DNA of 13,975 nucleotides from JBCCSZ01 sp039199225 (GTDB lineage Bacteria; Bacteroidota; Bacteroidia; Chitinophagales; Saprospiraceae), in NCBI GenBank assembly GCA_039199225.1, contig JBCCSZ010000214.1:1-13975 (forward strand), in the 5' to 3' direction. The position numbers and the translations under genes were made by a program. Each line of letters starts with the position of its first letter. Position 1 is the stretch's first letter. Below are positions 1 through 8,423 of this stretch, piece by piece. The notes under the pieces are model-generated. The model saw only the letters and a list, made by a program, of their open reading frames with translations, was not told the origin of the DNA and ran no database searches.

Positions 1-279
1 GGACCATACTCACTTATTACACAGCAGCCACTTGGTGGTAAAGCCCAATTTGGTGGTCAGCGTTTCGGTGAGATGGAGGTGTGGGCTCTGGAAGCATTCG
101 GTGCCGCACACGTACTTCGTGAGCTTCTGACGGTTAAATCAGATGATGTAATTGGAAGAGCAAAAGTGTACGAAGCAATTGTCAAAGGCGATGTGTTACC
201 TGATCCTGGTATTCCAGAATCATTCAACGTATTGGTACACGAACTTCGTGGACTTGCGCTGGATATTAAGTTTGATTGA
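1..279 (+). CDS. rpoB: RNA polymerase beta subunit, C-terminal end (partial)
   Basis: These are the last 92 codons of rpoB; the frame is open from the first base of the window and ends at TGA 277-279. The beta subunit forms one half of the catalytic cleft of RNA polymerase. The visible part is the conserved C-terminal clamp region that packs on beta prime: a QPLGGKAQFGGQRFGEMEVW segment (residues 15-34 of the fragment) is followed by WALEAFGAAHVLRELLTVKSDD and a final segment ending NVLVHELRGLALDIKF. The match to the RpoB C-terminus is unmistakable. The 5' part lies outside the window. rpoC follows after 45 bases with no terminator between, as in the usual rpoBC operon. The internal ATG at 73 is not the start. 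Confidence 0.97.
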   Translation, partial: GPYSLITQQPLGGKAQFGGQRFGEMEVWALEAFGAAHVLRELLTVKSDDVIGRAKVYEAIVKGDVLPDPGIPESFNVLVHELRGLALDIKFD

Positions 280-324
280 TAATAATTTATTCATTGGTGA
301 TTATCGCCTCTAAATATTTTCCCT

Positions 325-3300
325 ATGCCTTTTAAGAAGAATCATAAGCAAAAGCGGAACTTCGATAGTATTACGATCAGCTTATCTTCTCCCGATGAGA
401 TTTTGGAGCGTTCGTATGGGGAAGTGCTCAAACCAGAAACGATCAATTACCGTTCTTACAAACCAGAACGGGATGGCTTGTTTTGTGAGCGTATTTTCGG
501 ACCAGTAAAGGATTATGAATGTTACTGCGGTAAGTACAAGCGCATCCGTTATAAAGGAATCGTTTGTGATAGATGTGGTGTGGAAGTAACAGAGAAGAAG
601 GTGCGTAGAGAGCGCATGGGACACATCAAATTGGTCGTGCCTGTCGTTCACATCTGGTTCTTTAAATCATTGCCTAATAAGATCGGATACCTCCTTGGTT
701 TGTCTTCCAAGAAGTTGGAATCCATCGTTTACTACGAAAGATATGTTGTTGTCCAGGCTGGTGCTAAGGAGCCAGAAGGCATCAGCAAAATGGATTTGTT
801 GACAGAAGAAGAATACTTGGAAATCCTGGATTCTCTGCCAAAAGAGAATCAGTCTCTGGATGATGATGATCCAAATAAGTTCATCGCCAAAATGGGTGCG
901 GAAGCTGTTCGCGACCTTTTGATGCGCCTCAACTTGGACGAGCTGTCCTATCAGCTTCGCCACCAGGCTGCCAATGAGACTTCTCAGCAACGGAAGTCGG
1001 AAGCCCTCAAGCGTTTGAGAGTCGTAGAAGCATTCCGCGATGGCCAAAAGCGCATTGAAAACCGGCCAGAATGGGCCATCATTCAGTACCTACCTGTGGT
1101 TCCACCGGAATTGCGTCCTTTGGTACCACTTGATGGTGGGCGTTTTGCCAGTTCCGACCTCAACGATTTGTATCGTCGGGTGATCATCCGGAACAACCGC
1201 CTGAAGCGTCTACTTGAGATCAAAGCACCGGAAGTTATCCTCCGGAACGAAAAGCGGATGCTGCAAGAAGCTGTAGATTCACTCTTCGATAACTCTCGTA
1301 AATCCAATGCTGTAAAAGCAGAAGGAGGACGTGCATTAAAGTCTTTGAGTGACATCCTCAAAGGAAAGCAAGGTCGTTTCCGTCAGAACCTGCTCGGTAA
1401 GCGTGTTGATTACTCTGGCCGTTCTGTAATCGTGGTAGGTCCAGAGCTCAAATTGCATGAGTGTGGTTTACCAAAGGGAATGGCAGCAGAATTGTTTAAG
1501 CCATTCATTATCCGCAAGCTGATTGAGCGGGGTATTGTCAAGACGGTTAAGTCTGCCAAGAAACTGGTTGATCGCAAGGATCCTGTCATCTGGGAAATCC
1601 TGGAAAACATCCTCAAAGGGCATCCCGTGATGCTCAACCGGGCTCCAACGCTCCACCGTCTTTCCATTCAGGCTTTCCAGCCAACTTTGATTGAAGGAAA
1701 AGCCATCCAGTTGCACCCATTGGTCTGTGGTGCTTTCAACGCGGATTTCGACGGTGACCAAATGGCCGTTCACGTTCCATTGAGCCATGCAGCCATTCTG
1801 GAAGCTCAAATCCTGATGTTGTCTGCACACAACATGCTCAACCCACAGGATGGATCGCCGATTACCCTACCTTCTCAGGATATGGTACTTGGATTGTACT
1901 ACCTGACAAAGGAGCGTAAAACAGATGGCGACATCGTCGTGAAGGGCGAAGGACGTAGATTCTACGGTACAGAGGAGGTATTGATTGCCTACAACGAGAA
2001 GCAAATCGATCTGCACGCACAAATCGATGTTCGTGTAAAAGTTGAGGACGATGAGGGTAACTTGGCTCCAAAGCGAATTCAAACGACTGTTGGTCGGGTT
2101 ATTTTCAACCAGTCTGTACCAGAAAAAGTGCCTTTTGTTAACCAGTTGTTGACAAAGAAAAACCTCAAAAAGGTTATCTCTGACATCATTGAGCGGACGG
2201 ATTTCTATGTAACTGCTGGCTTCCTGGATTCCATTAAGCAGCTTGGATTCCTCTGGTCCTTCAAAGGAGGGTTGTCCTTTAACCTTGGTGATCTGATTAC
2301 ACCAACAGTGAAGATTTCTACCCTAGAGGAAGCTCAAACGGAAGTGGATGAAGTGTGGGATAACTACAACATGGGTTTGATCACCAATAACGAACGTTAC
2401 AACCAGATTATTGATAAGTGGACTTTTGCTGATAACCGCATCACTGACAACCTGCTGAAAGAATTGGCAGAGCACAAGCAAGGGTTCAACTCCGTATACA
2501 TGATGCTCGACTCGGGCGCTCGTGGATCAAAACAACAGATTAAGCAGCTTTGTGGATTACGGGGCCTGATGGCTAAGCCAAGAAAATCCGGGGATACTGG
2601 TGGGGCGATCATCGAAAACCCAATCCTCTCGAACTTCCTCGACGGATTGTCTGTATTGGAGTACTTCATCTCTACACACGGTGCGCGGAAGGGTCTGGCC
2701 GATACCGCCTTGAAGACGGCGGATGCCGGATACCTCACAAGACGTTTGGTTGACGTTTCTCAAGATGTCGTGATCCTGGAAGAGGATTGCAATACCCTTA
2801 GAGGAATCGACACTACGGCTCTGAAAGATAATGAGAAAATTATCCAGAACTTGGCAAGGCGAATTGAAGGCCGTTATACATTGCACGACATCATCCACCC
2901 AGTAACAGATGACGTGATCCTAGAATCTGGAGAGTACATCAGTCCAAAGCTGGCTGATCTCATCGAAGGAGAAGGTATTGAGATGGTAACGATTCGTTCT
3001 GTACTGACTTGTGAGACGCGTAAGGGTGTTTGTACGAAGTGCTACGGTAAGAACCTCGCTACGGGTCGAATTGCTGAAATTGGCGATGCCGTAGGTATCA
3101 TCGCGGCTCAGTCGATTGGTGAGCCGGGTACCCAGTTGACGCTACGTACTTTCCACGTAGGGGGTATTGCCTCTGTAACGAAGGCGGAATCTGAGATGGT
3201 TTCTAAGTTCGACGGTGTACTTGAATTTGATGGTATTCGTTCGACAGAGTCTAAAGATGACGATGGAAACGCTATCCAGATTGTCTTGTCTCGGGCTGGT

Positions 3301-4632
3301 GAAATTCGTATCCTCGATCCGAAGACCAAAAAGATATACTCGTCTAACCACATTCCTTATGGTGCGACCATTTTTGTCAAGGATAAGCAGGAGATCAAAA
3401 AGGGAGAAACCATCTGTGAATGGGATCCATTTAACGCCGTTATCGTTTCTGAACACGCAGGTATTGCACAATTCGAATCTGTAGAGGAAGGTGTGACATA
3501 CCGGATTGAGCGGGACGATCAAACGGGATATGCTGAGAAGGTTATCGTGGAAAGCAAGAATAAGCGTAAGATTCCAACGATCCGCATCACTACGCCGGAT
3601 GGAGAGGAATTGAGAAACTACAACTTGCCAGTGGGCTCGTACATCTCTATTGAGGATGGTGCGGCCGTGAAGAGTGGACAGAAGATCGTTAAGATTCCAC
3701 GTAAGCTCGGTAAGATTCAGGATATTACGGGTGGTCTGCCAAGGGTAACAGAACTCTTTGAAGCGCGTAATCCAAGTAATCCAGCTGCTGTATCTGAAAT
3801 AGATGGTGTAGTCGGATTTGGTAAGATCAAGCGTGGTAACCGCGAGGTATTTGTAACGGATGAGAAGAGTGGGCAAATGCGTAAGTACCTCATCGGATTG
3901 TCAAAGCACATTCTGGTACAAGAAGGCGATTTCGTGAGAGCGGGTATGCAATTGTCGGATGGAGCGATTTCTCCAAAAGACATCCTGAATATCAAAGGGC
4001 CATTCGCTGTTCAATACTACCTGGTAAATGGTGTCCAAGAGGTTTACCGTTCCCAGGGTATCAACATCAACGATAAGCACATTGAGGTGATCGTTCGCCA
4101 AATGATGCGTCGCGTTCAGATTGAGGACCCAGGTGATACAAAATTCCTCGAAGGAGAAGCCGTCGAGAAATACGAATTTTTGGAAGAAAACGATTGGATT
4201 TTTGACAAGAAGTTCGTCACCGATGGAGGAGACTCCACCAAACTAAGACCTGGACAGCTTGTTACGCTACGTCAATTGCGCGAGGAAAATTCATTTCTAA
4301 AGCGCAACGATAAGATTGGCGTTCAGTACCGCGATGCTGTTCCTGCGACTTCTAGTCCTTTGCTACAGGGTATCACAAAGTCTTCCCTCGGAACTGGAAG
4401 CTGGATTTCAGCTGCCTCTTTCCAAGAAACGACCAAGGTACTCAGCCAAGCTTCCATCGCTGCTAAGCGCGACTTCTTGGAGGGCTTGAAGGAGAATGTT
4501 ATCGTAGGAAAGAAAATCCCTGCAGGTACTGGTGTTCGCGAATACAACCGTTTGTTTGTTTCCACAAAAGAAGCCTACGATTCTATCCAGGCACGGAAAG
4601 AGCAAATGGAAGAAGTAGAAGAAGTGAAATAG
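325..4632 (+). CDS. rpoC: DNA-directed RNA polymerase subunit beta prime
   Basis: This full-length 1435-residue RpoC is close to the usual Bacteroidota length. It carries the catalytic centre of RNA polymerase. The N-terminal zinc site is C66, C68, C81 and C84. The absolutely conserved NADFDGD loop is at residues 472-478, and D474, D476 and D478 bind the catalytic magnesium. The bridge helix lies around 776-812 (ISTHGARKGLADTALKTADA). The second zinc site is C822, C896, C903 and C906. The trigger loop follows (IIAAQSIGEPGTQL, with L940, R941 and H944). About 180 residues then separate it from the conserved ITGGLPRVTELFEARNP near 1133, matching the place of the SI3-type insertion of Gram-negative beta prime. 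The tail is acidic (EEVEEVK). ATG 325 gives the family-typical MPFKKN start. The gene is cotranscribed with rpoB and ends before a strong hairpin. No truncation or missing key residue is seen. Confidence 0.99.
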   Translation: MPFKKNHKQKRNFDSITISLSSPDEILERSYGEVLKPETINYRSYKPERDGLFCERIFGPVKDYECYCGKYKRIRYKGIVCDRCGVEVTEKKVRRERMGHIKLVVPVVHIWFFKSLPNKIGYLLGLSSKKLESIVYYERYVVVQAGAKEPEGISKMDLLTEEEYLEILDSLPKENQSLDDDDPNKFIAKMGAEAVRDLLMRLNLDELSYQLRHQAANETSQQRKSEALKRLRVVEAFRDGQKRIENRPEWAIIQYLPVVPPELRPLVPLDGGRFASSDLNDLYRRVIIRNNRLKRLLEIKAPEVILRNEKRMLQEAVDSLFDNSRKSNAVKAEGGRALKSLSDILKGKQGRFRQNLLGKRVDYSGRSVIVVGPELKLHECGLPKGMAAELFKPFIIRKLIERGIVKTVKSAKKLVDRKDPVIWEILENILKGHPVMLNRAPTLHRLSIQAFQPTLIEGKAIQLHPLVCGAFNADFDGDQMAVHVPLSHAAILEAQILMLSAHNMLNPQDGSPITLPSQDMVLGLYYLTKERKTDGDIVVKGEGRRFYGTEEVLIAYNEKQIDLHAQIDVRVKVEDDEGNLAPKRIQTTVGRVIFNQSVPEKVPFVNQLLTKKNLKKVISDIIERTDFYVTAGFLDSIKQLGFLWSFKGGLSFNLGDLITPTVKISTLEEAQTEVDEVWDNYNMGLITNNERYNQIIDKWTFADNRITDNLLKELAEHKQGFNSVYMMLDSGARGSKQQIKQLCGLRGLMAKPRKSGDTGGAIIENPILSNFLDGLSVLEYFISTHGARKGLADTALKTADAGYLTRRLVDVSQDVVILEEDCNTLRGIDTTALKDNEKIIQNLARRIEGRYTLHDIIHPVTDDVILESGEYISPKLADLIEGEGIEMVTIRSVLTCETRKGVCTKCYGKNLATGRIAEIGDAVGIIAAQSIGEPGTQLTLRTFHVGGIASVTKAESEMVSKFDGVLEFDGIRSTESKDDDGNAIQIVLSRAGEIRILDPKTKKIYSSNHIPYGATIFVKDKQEIKKGETICEWDPFNAVIVSEHAGIAQFESVEEGVTYRIERDDQTGYAEKVIVESKNKRKIPTIRITTPDGEELRNYNLPVGSYISIEDGAAVKSGQKIVKIPRKLGKIQDITGGLPRVTELFEARNPSNPAAVSEIDGVVGFGKIKRGNREVFVTDEKSGQMRKYLIGLSKHILVQEGDFVRAGMQLSDGAISPKDILNIKGPFAVQYYLVNGVQEVYRSQGININDKHIEVIVRQMMRRVQIEDPGDTKFLEGEAVEKYEFLEENDWIFDKKFVTDGGDSTKLRPGQLVTLRQLREENSFLKRNDKIGVQYRDAVPATSSPLLQGITKSSLGTGSWISAASFQETTKVLSQASIAAKRDFLEGLKENVIVGKKIPAGTGVREYNRLFVSTKEAYDSIQARKEQMEEVEEVK

Positions 4633-4677
4633 AACTGTGTTAAACAAATTCCAGGCTTTGGCCTGCTGAAACGATAA

Positions 4678-4707
4678 AAGGGGAGTCATCATTCGATGGC
4701 TCCCCTT
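4678..4707. terminator. Bidirectional hairpin terminator between rpoC and ribE
   Basis: A 12-bp stem (AAGGGGAGTCAT at 4678-4689 with ATGGCTCCCCTT at 4696-4707, one G-T wobble) closes a 6-base loop. On the plus strand it is followed by TCTTATTTTAGG. On the minus strand it is followed by TTTTATCG, a short U-run. It lies 45 bases after the rpoC stop and 24 bases after the ribE stop, so it can end both converging transcripts. A smaller GC-rich hairpin (CAGGC, loop TTTG, GCCTG, 4652-4665) sits just before it on the rpoC side and may add to termination there. Confidence 0.85.
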
Positions 4708-4731
4708 CTTATTTTAGGAAAAGATTTGGCT

Positions 4732-5349
4732 TTAAGAGGCTGCTTCCATCTTGAAAGCATTCGCATAGATGGAAAAGTGGCGAGCGATGTACTTACCGAT
4801 GATGTCAAATTCCAGATTGGCCGTATCACCTGCCTGAATACCTTTGAAAGTCGTATGTTCATAGGTATAAGGAATAATGGCAACAGAAAAGAGATCATCT
4901 ACAGGATTCACAACTGTCAAACTGACGCCATTGACGCAGATAGAGCCTTTGTCAACCAATAAATGCTCTGGACTGGGCTTGTAGCGAAAGGTATAAATCC
5001 AGCTGCCTTCCTTCGTCTCCACATTTACACACTCACAGGTGGCATCCACATGGCCCTGAACAATATGACCATCCAGACGGGCATTGCCGAGCATGGCACG
5101 TTCCAGATTAACCGTTGAGCCGATTTCTAAGTCTCCTAAATTGGAACGTATCAAGGTTTCTTCGATGGCTGTAACCGTATGTGTACCAGGCGATTGAGCA
5201 ACCACTGTCAGACATACGCCATTGTGGGAGATGCTCTGATCTATTTTCAACTCATCAGAGATGCTGGAAGCAATCGTAAAGTGTTTATTAGACCCTTCTT
5301 CCCGAATGGCTTTGACTTGACCGAGTGTTTCGATGATTCCTGTAAACAT
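4732..5349 (-). CDS. ribE: Riboflavin synthase, alpha subunit
   Basis: This 205-residue enzyme has the length typical of the family. It converts two molecules of 6,7-dimethyl-8-ribityllumazine into riboflavin and 5-amino-6-ribitylaminouracil in the cytosol, the last step of riboflavin synthesis, and it normally works as a trimer. The N-terminus MFTGIIE is the family signature and fixes the start. There are two lumazine-binding repeats: the first has SISHNGVCLTVV (residues 39-50) and the second GSICVNGVSLTVV (135-147, with S143 and T145). The inter-domain GHIVQGHVD motif is at 94-102. The gene lies 67 bases behind a large secreted-protein gene on the same strand, so it may be its distal cistron or use a promoter in that gap. 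I see no FMN-riboswitch-like conserved boxes upstream. The function is confident; the operon membership is inference. Confidence 0.96.
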   Translation of the reverse strand: MFTGIIETLGQVKAIREEGSNKHFTIASSISDELKIDQSISHNGVCLTVVAQSPGTHTVTAIEETLIRSNLGDLEIGSTVNLERAMLGNARLDGHIVQGHVDATCECVNVETKEGSWIYTFRYKPSPEHLLVDKGSICVNGVSLTVVNPVDDLFSVAIIPYTYEHTTFKGIQAGDTANLEFDIIGKYIARHFSIYANAFKMEAAS

Positions 5350-5353
5350 AAAT

Positions 5354-5411
5354 AGATGTTATTTTAACCGATGTAATAGTTTGATTACAGTCATAACAAC
5401 TAAAAACATCT
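5354..5411. repeat. Nested inverted repeats filling the gap upstream of ribE
   Basis: Almost the whole 67-base gap between ribE and the upstream gene can fold. The outer arms are AGATGTTATTTTA (from 5354) and TAAAAACATCT (5401-5411), giving about 11 pairs with a two-base bulge; the perfect core AGATGTT/AACATCT is 7 bp. Inside lies a 6-bp hairpin, TGTAAT (5372-5377), loop AGTTTG, ATTACA (5384-5389). It is AT-rich, so its stability is doubtful. It could attenuate or partly end transcription of the upstream gene, or control ribE translation. It does not resemble an FMN riboswitch. Confidence 0.35.
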
Positions 5412-5416
5412 TCCGT

Positions 5417-8173
5417 TCAACGAAGCAGTTCGATATAGCCACTCAGGATTTGTTGGCTGGGAACAACACCGCCCACTCGTTCCTCAAAATATTTACAGAC
5501 GTAATAGTAGACGCCCTCCGCCAACTCCGTTCCTGACTGGTTGCGGCCATCCCACTGAAGCGAAGGATCGTTGGTCTGAAAAACGACCTGCCCCCAACGA
5601 TTGAACACCTTGAACTCTACTCGGTCGACAAAGCATTGTGACAACGGAATGAAACGCTCGTTGGCTCCATCGTTATTGGGTGTAAAAACATTTGGTAGAA
5701 CGTACACGGGGCAGTTGTCCACACAAACGATGTTGCTCAGTTCACTTTCATTACCCACAGAATCTATTGCGGTAACAGCATAACAACCGGCAAATCCGTC
5801 CATTCTGTTGTGCTCAAAAATCAATGAATCTGGCGATAAGGTCTGACCAATCTGTCCAAACTCAGCGCCCTCTATGGGGGCGAAATAGACATTGTAGGAT
5901 ACGACATCATCCGAAGTAGGGCAAGCGTCTATCGGGTGGGTCCAATTCAATGTATTGGTCAGCACATCCTGGACACAATTGACTTCATTGTCATCGCAAA
6001 TATTGGTGACCATCAACTCTGGCGGACAGGGGGCAATGCTGTCGAGGGGAACGCCACAGGCTTCTTGCGACAAATTCCGCAATGGCGAGGGAATACCATC
6101 GATACCGTAGGTGCCAATGGTCTCGACATAGTAGCAATATTCCTGGCCATTTCTCAAGCCTATGTCTTCATAAGAAGATTCGACGGTCGTACCAATAGAG
6201 TCCCAATCCATGCTGGCATTTTGCCGATAAATGACATGCCGGAAATTATTCCATGGAACACTGGCTTCCCAACTCAGTGTGTTTTGCTCATCGGTGGAAG
6301 CAACTGTCAGGAATACAGAGGAGGCTTCTGCTGAAAAACCCAGAGGGTCTGTTTCATTATTTACATAGAAGGCCAGCTGATAGGTATAAGGTTGCCCAAC
6401 GGTATTGAGCTGTACATCCGTAAAGCTGATGTCATTGAAGCCCGCAAAAGTAGGGCTGCTGAAATCTGCTCCTGGAACGGGCTGAAAGCCGCTGTTATTG
6501 AAGCCGTCCGTTCGCAGCAATTCTATGCGATAGGGGCCGGGATTGAGTATCGTATCGAGTGCATCGGCTTGCGGAAGTACCCATTCCAATTGCATTTCCC
6601 CCTGCGTCATATCAGTTTGATCGACACTGACCTTGGTCAACAGCGGAATATCCCTCTTCAGCTGCACGCAACTCTCTTCAGAAGGAAGGCTTTCTACGAT
6701 GTTGAATGGAAAGCCCCCGGCAGAGGTTTTGGCAAATTCTGCTAAAATTCGGTAACAATAAGTGCGGCCCTTATCAATATCTGTATCTAAGTAAAAATAG
6801 CGTCCATCTACGATTTCCCGGGTCAGTGCGGTATTCAGCCGAATGTATCCCCGGCCGGCCAGCCCCGGCATACAAGTATCTATGGGGAAATTGTTACTCC
6901 CTTCTCTCCGCCAAACGGAAAAACCTCTAAAGTATTCATCGGCAGCATCTTCGCAAACGTAGGGATTTTCCCAACTGACCTCGATCTCGCCGTCCACTTC
7001 CACCGTTTGAACATCTTCTGGCGGTGGCCCGACTACTTTGATGCGCAATAGGTGAAGCGACGAAAGATTGAGCGTATCCTTGATCCTAAAATCGTCGATG
7101 GCTCGGAAGGTGACGGTGTAAAACTGGTCAGAAATGTGTTCGCAGGCCGTTTGCCATCGGAAAACACCCCTGAGCGGTTGGTCTTGAAAGCCAGGGAGAA
7201 CATCCAACCTGGCAGGGCTGATGTCTAGGTTGAGGGGACCACCATAGGCTTCCAGCGCCACCCGTTGGTCGGATTCTTCCAAGGGAGCCGTAACCCGAAT
7301 ATCGATCGAAACACTTTCTCCGGCAATGACACAAATTTCCTCTATGGTTTCGATTTCCGGTGGCATATTCTCGCAATCTTCTACCAAGATTTGCATATCG
7401 CGGATCATTGTATCGATGGGATTGCCATTTCGGTACTCGATGATGTACATGGCAATGTTGTATTCTCCAAGCCTCTGTGGGCTGTCCCATCGGAACTCAC
7501 CAGTCAATTCACTGAAGAAAATCTGATTTTCCACTGGATCGGGCGATACCTGATCTGGAAAACTGTAGCCAACAATGGGGGTATTGATGGCTTGCATGGG
7601 AACGATCAGGCGGTAGGCCAGGCTGTCCCCATCAGGGTCGAAGGCGGTCGGATTGTGGACAAAGGGCTGGTTGAGGCAGGCAATGTCTGTTGGCGGTAAA
7701 AAGAGCCTGGGCGAACTGTTGAATCCTTCAAATTGGGGATTGAAGAGAGTGACGGTTGTTTCCAAATGGAAAGGCACATTGACCGAATTATCGATATTGA
7801 GAATACCCTCGTTCCGGTTGGGATCGTTCATCGAAATGACATAATGCCCTTGGGCCGGATAGGTGTGAATCGCTACATAGGTGTTGCGCTTGATGTCGTT
7901 GAGCAGGATTTCCCCATTGTTGTTGGGGCCGTTGCTTCGGCCAACCATCTCACAATTGCCATCTCCCCAGCAAATGCGCAGCGAATCCCGGTCTACATTG
8001 GTGCTACTGGCCTTTGTGTAGGTCAGGATGGTGGCCTCGATGGTCAGAGGGCCGGTTTGCACGTAGGTGATCTCACCTGCGCGATTGTGTGTACCAAAAA
8101 GTGGATTTTGACAAGCGAATACCAGGAGAAAGACCAATAAGTAAAGAAAGCGATTGAGTGTCTGTTTTACCAT
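5417..8173 (-). CDS. Secreted multidomain protein with type IX secretion (type B) C-terminal domain, paralog 1
   Basis: This 918-residue exported protein has an unknown activity. An N-terminal signal peptide (residues 1-27, hydrophobic YLLVFLLVFA) is followed by mature THNRAGEITYVQTG, shared with the neighbouring paralog. Next come a beta-rich domain with a PKD-like CWGDGNC turn (68-74) and a cadherin-like DPDGDSLAY motif (179-187). Several fibronectin-III-like segments follow at about 384-505, 510-625, 628-710 and 715-818, of the kind 'ISWxNP...GFSVWRR' and 'YNVYFAPIEG'. Residues 823-918 are the gliding-motility-associated C-terminal domain (TIGR04131/CHU_C type): LPNVFTPNNDGAN, FKVFNRWGQVVF, WDGRN, GVYYYV. 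In known systems this domain is the export and surface-anchoring signal of type IX secretion. The mature part has 21 cysteines, which suits an oxidising extracellular location. Adhesion or matrix binding is plausible but unproven. ATG 8171-8173 directly precedes the signal peptide. Confidence 0.9.
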   Translation of the reverse strand: MVKQTLNRFLYLLVFLLVFACQNPLFGTHNRAGEITYVQTGPLTIEATILTYTKASSTNVDRDSLRICWGDGNCEMVGRSNGPNNNGEILLNDIKRNTYVAIHTYPAQGHYVISMNDPNRNEGILNIDNSVNVPFHLETTVTLFNPQFEGFNSSPRLFLPPTDIACLNQPFVHNPTAFDPDGDSLAYRLIVPMQAINTPIVGYSFPDQVSPDPVENQIFFSELTGEFRWDSPQRLGEYNIAMYIIEYRNGNPIDTMIRDMQILVEDCENMPPEIETIEEICVIAGESVSIDIRVTAPLEESDQRVALEAYGGPLNLDISPARLDVLPGFQDQPLRGVFRWQTACEHISDQFYTVTFRAIDDFRIKDTLNLSSLHLLRIKVVGPPPEDVQTVEVDGEIEVSWENPYVCEDAADEYFRGFSVWRREGSNNFPIDTCMPGLAGRGYIRLNTALTREIVDGRYFYLDTDIDKGRTYCYRILAEFAKTSAGGFPFNIVESLPSEESCVQLKRDIPLLTKVSVDQTDMTQGEMQLEWVLPQADALDTILNPGPYRIELLRTDGFNNSGFQPVPGADFSSPTFAGFNDISFTDVQLNTVGQPYTYQLAFYVNNETDPLGFSAEASSVFLTVASTDEQNTLSWEASVPWNNFRHVIYRQNASMDWDSIGTTVESSYEDIGLRNGQEYCYYVETIGTYGIDGIPSPLRNLSQEACGVPLDSIAPCPPELMVTNICDDNEVNCVQDVLTNTLNWTHPIDACPTSDDVVSYNVYFAPIEGAEFGQIGQTLSPDSLIFEHNRMDGFAGCYAVTAIDSVGNESELSNIVCVDNCPVYVLPNVFTPNNDGANERFIPLSQCFVDRVEFKVFNRWGQVVFQTNDPSLQWDGRNQSGTELAEGVYYYVCKYFEERVGGVVPSQQILSGYIELLR

Positions 8174-8214
8174 TGTCAGCTATTTCTGCGTCATTGGATG
8201 AATAGGCGGCTAAG

Positions 8215-8222
8215 CAAAATTA
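8215..8222 (-). promoter_or_regulatory. Candidate Bacteroidota -7 promoter element for paralog 1
   Basis: On the minus strand this reads TAATTTTG, an exact match to the TAnnTTTG -7 consensus of Bacteroidota primary sigma factors. It lies about 41 bases before the ATG of the 5417-8173 gene, giving a leader of roughly 35 bases. I find no convincing TTTG -33 partner 19-21 bases upstream, so the call is tentative. Confidence 0.35.
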
Positions 8223-8232
8223 CCTGCAGGTA
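8221..8232. repeat. Perfect 12-bp palindrome abutting the candidate promoter
   Basis: TACCTGCAGGTA is perfectly self-complementary and overlaps the upstream edge of the candidate -7 element by two bases. A palindrome of this length at the promoter could be an operator for a dimeric regulator. It is a single occurrence, and chance is possible. Confidence 0.35.
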
Positions 8233-8286
8233 TTCAGTATCTCGTTGATTTCAGCCGAACAGTTTCTTATGCAAGCAATTTTGTCT

Positions 8287-8330
8287 AAGCAATTCGTACA
8301 TATTAGTCAATTTAATTCTACGAACTGCTT
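8287..8330. repeat. 12-bp imperfect inverted repeat between the two paralog genes
   Basis: The arms are AAGCAATTCGTA (8287-8298) and TACGAACTGCTT (8319-8330), complementary at 11 of 12 positions around a 20-base AT-rich loop. In a minus-strand transcript the odd position becomes a G-U wobble, so the stem is unbroken. It lies 94 bases past the stop of paralog 2 and about 113 bases before the start of paralog 1. It may end or process the paralog 2 transcript, but no U-run follows. The octamer AAGCAATT also occurs just outside at 8273-8280, a direct repeat with the left arm. Confidence 0.45.
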
Positions 8331-8423
8331 GAGCTATAAATATAATACGAATCAACGGGAAGGATGTTGTCCCCGTAGAGTACTTCCTGTATCTATTAAA
8401 TTTAGCCTGAAAACTGTCTGGAA

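Noticed and set aside
3142..3876. A 244-codon open frame antisense to rpoC, with smaller ones elsewhere in the gene
   Set aside because: It lies wholly within a strongly conserved rpoC, and its translation shows no recognisable domain. It is a codon-usage shadow.
5350..5416. FMN riboswitch before ribE
   Set aside because: At 67 bases the gap is too short, and I see none of the conserved FMN-aptamer boxes.
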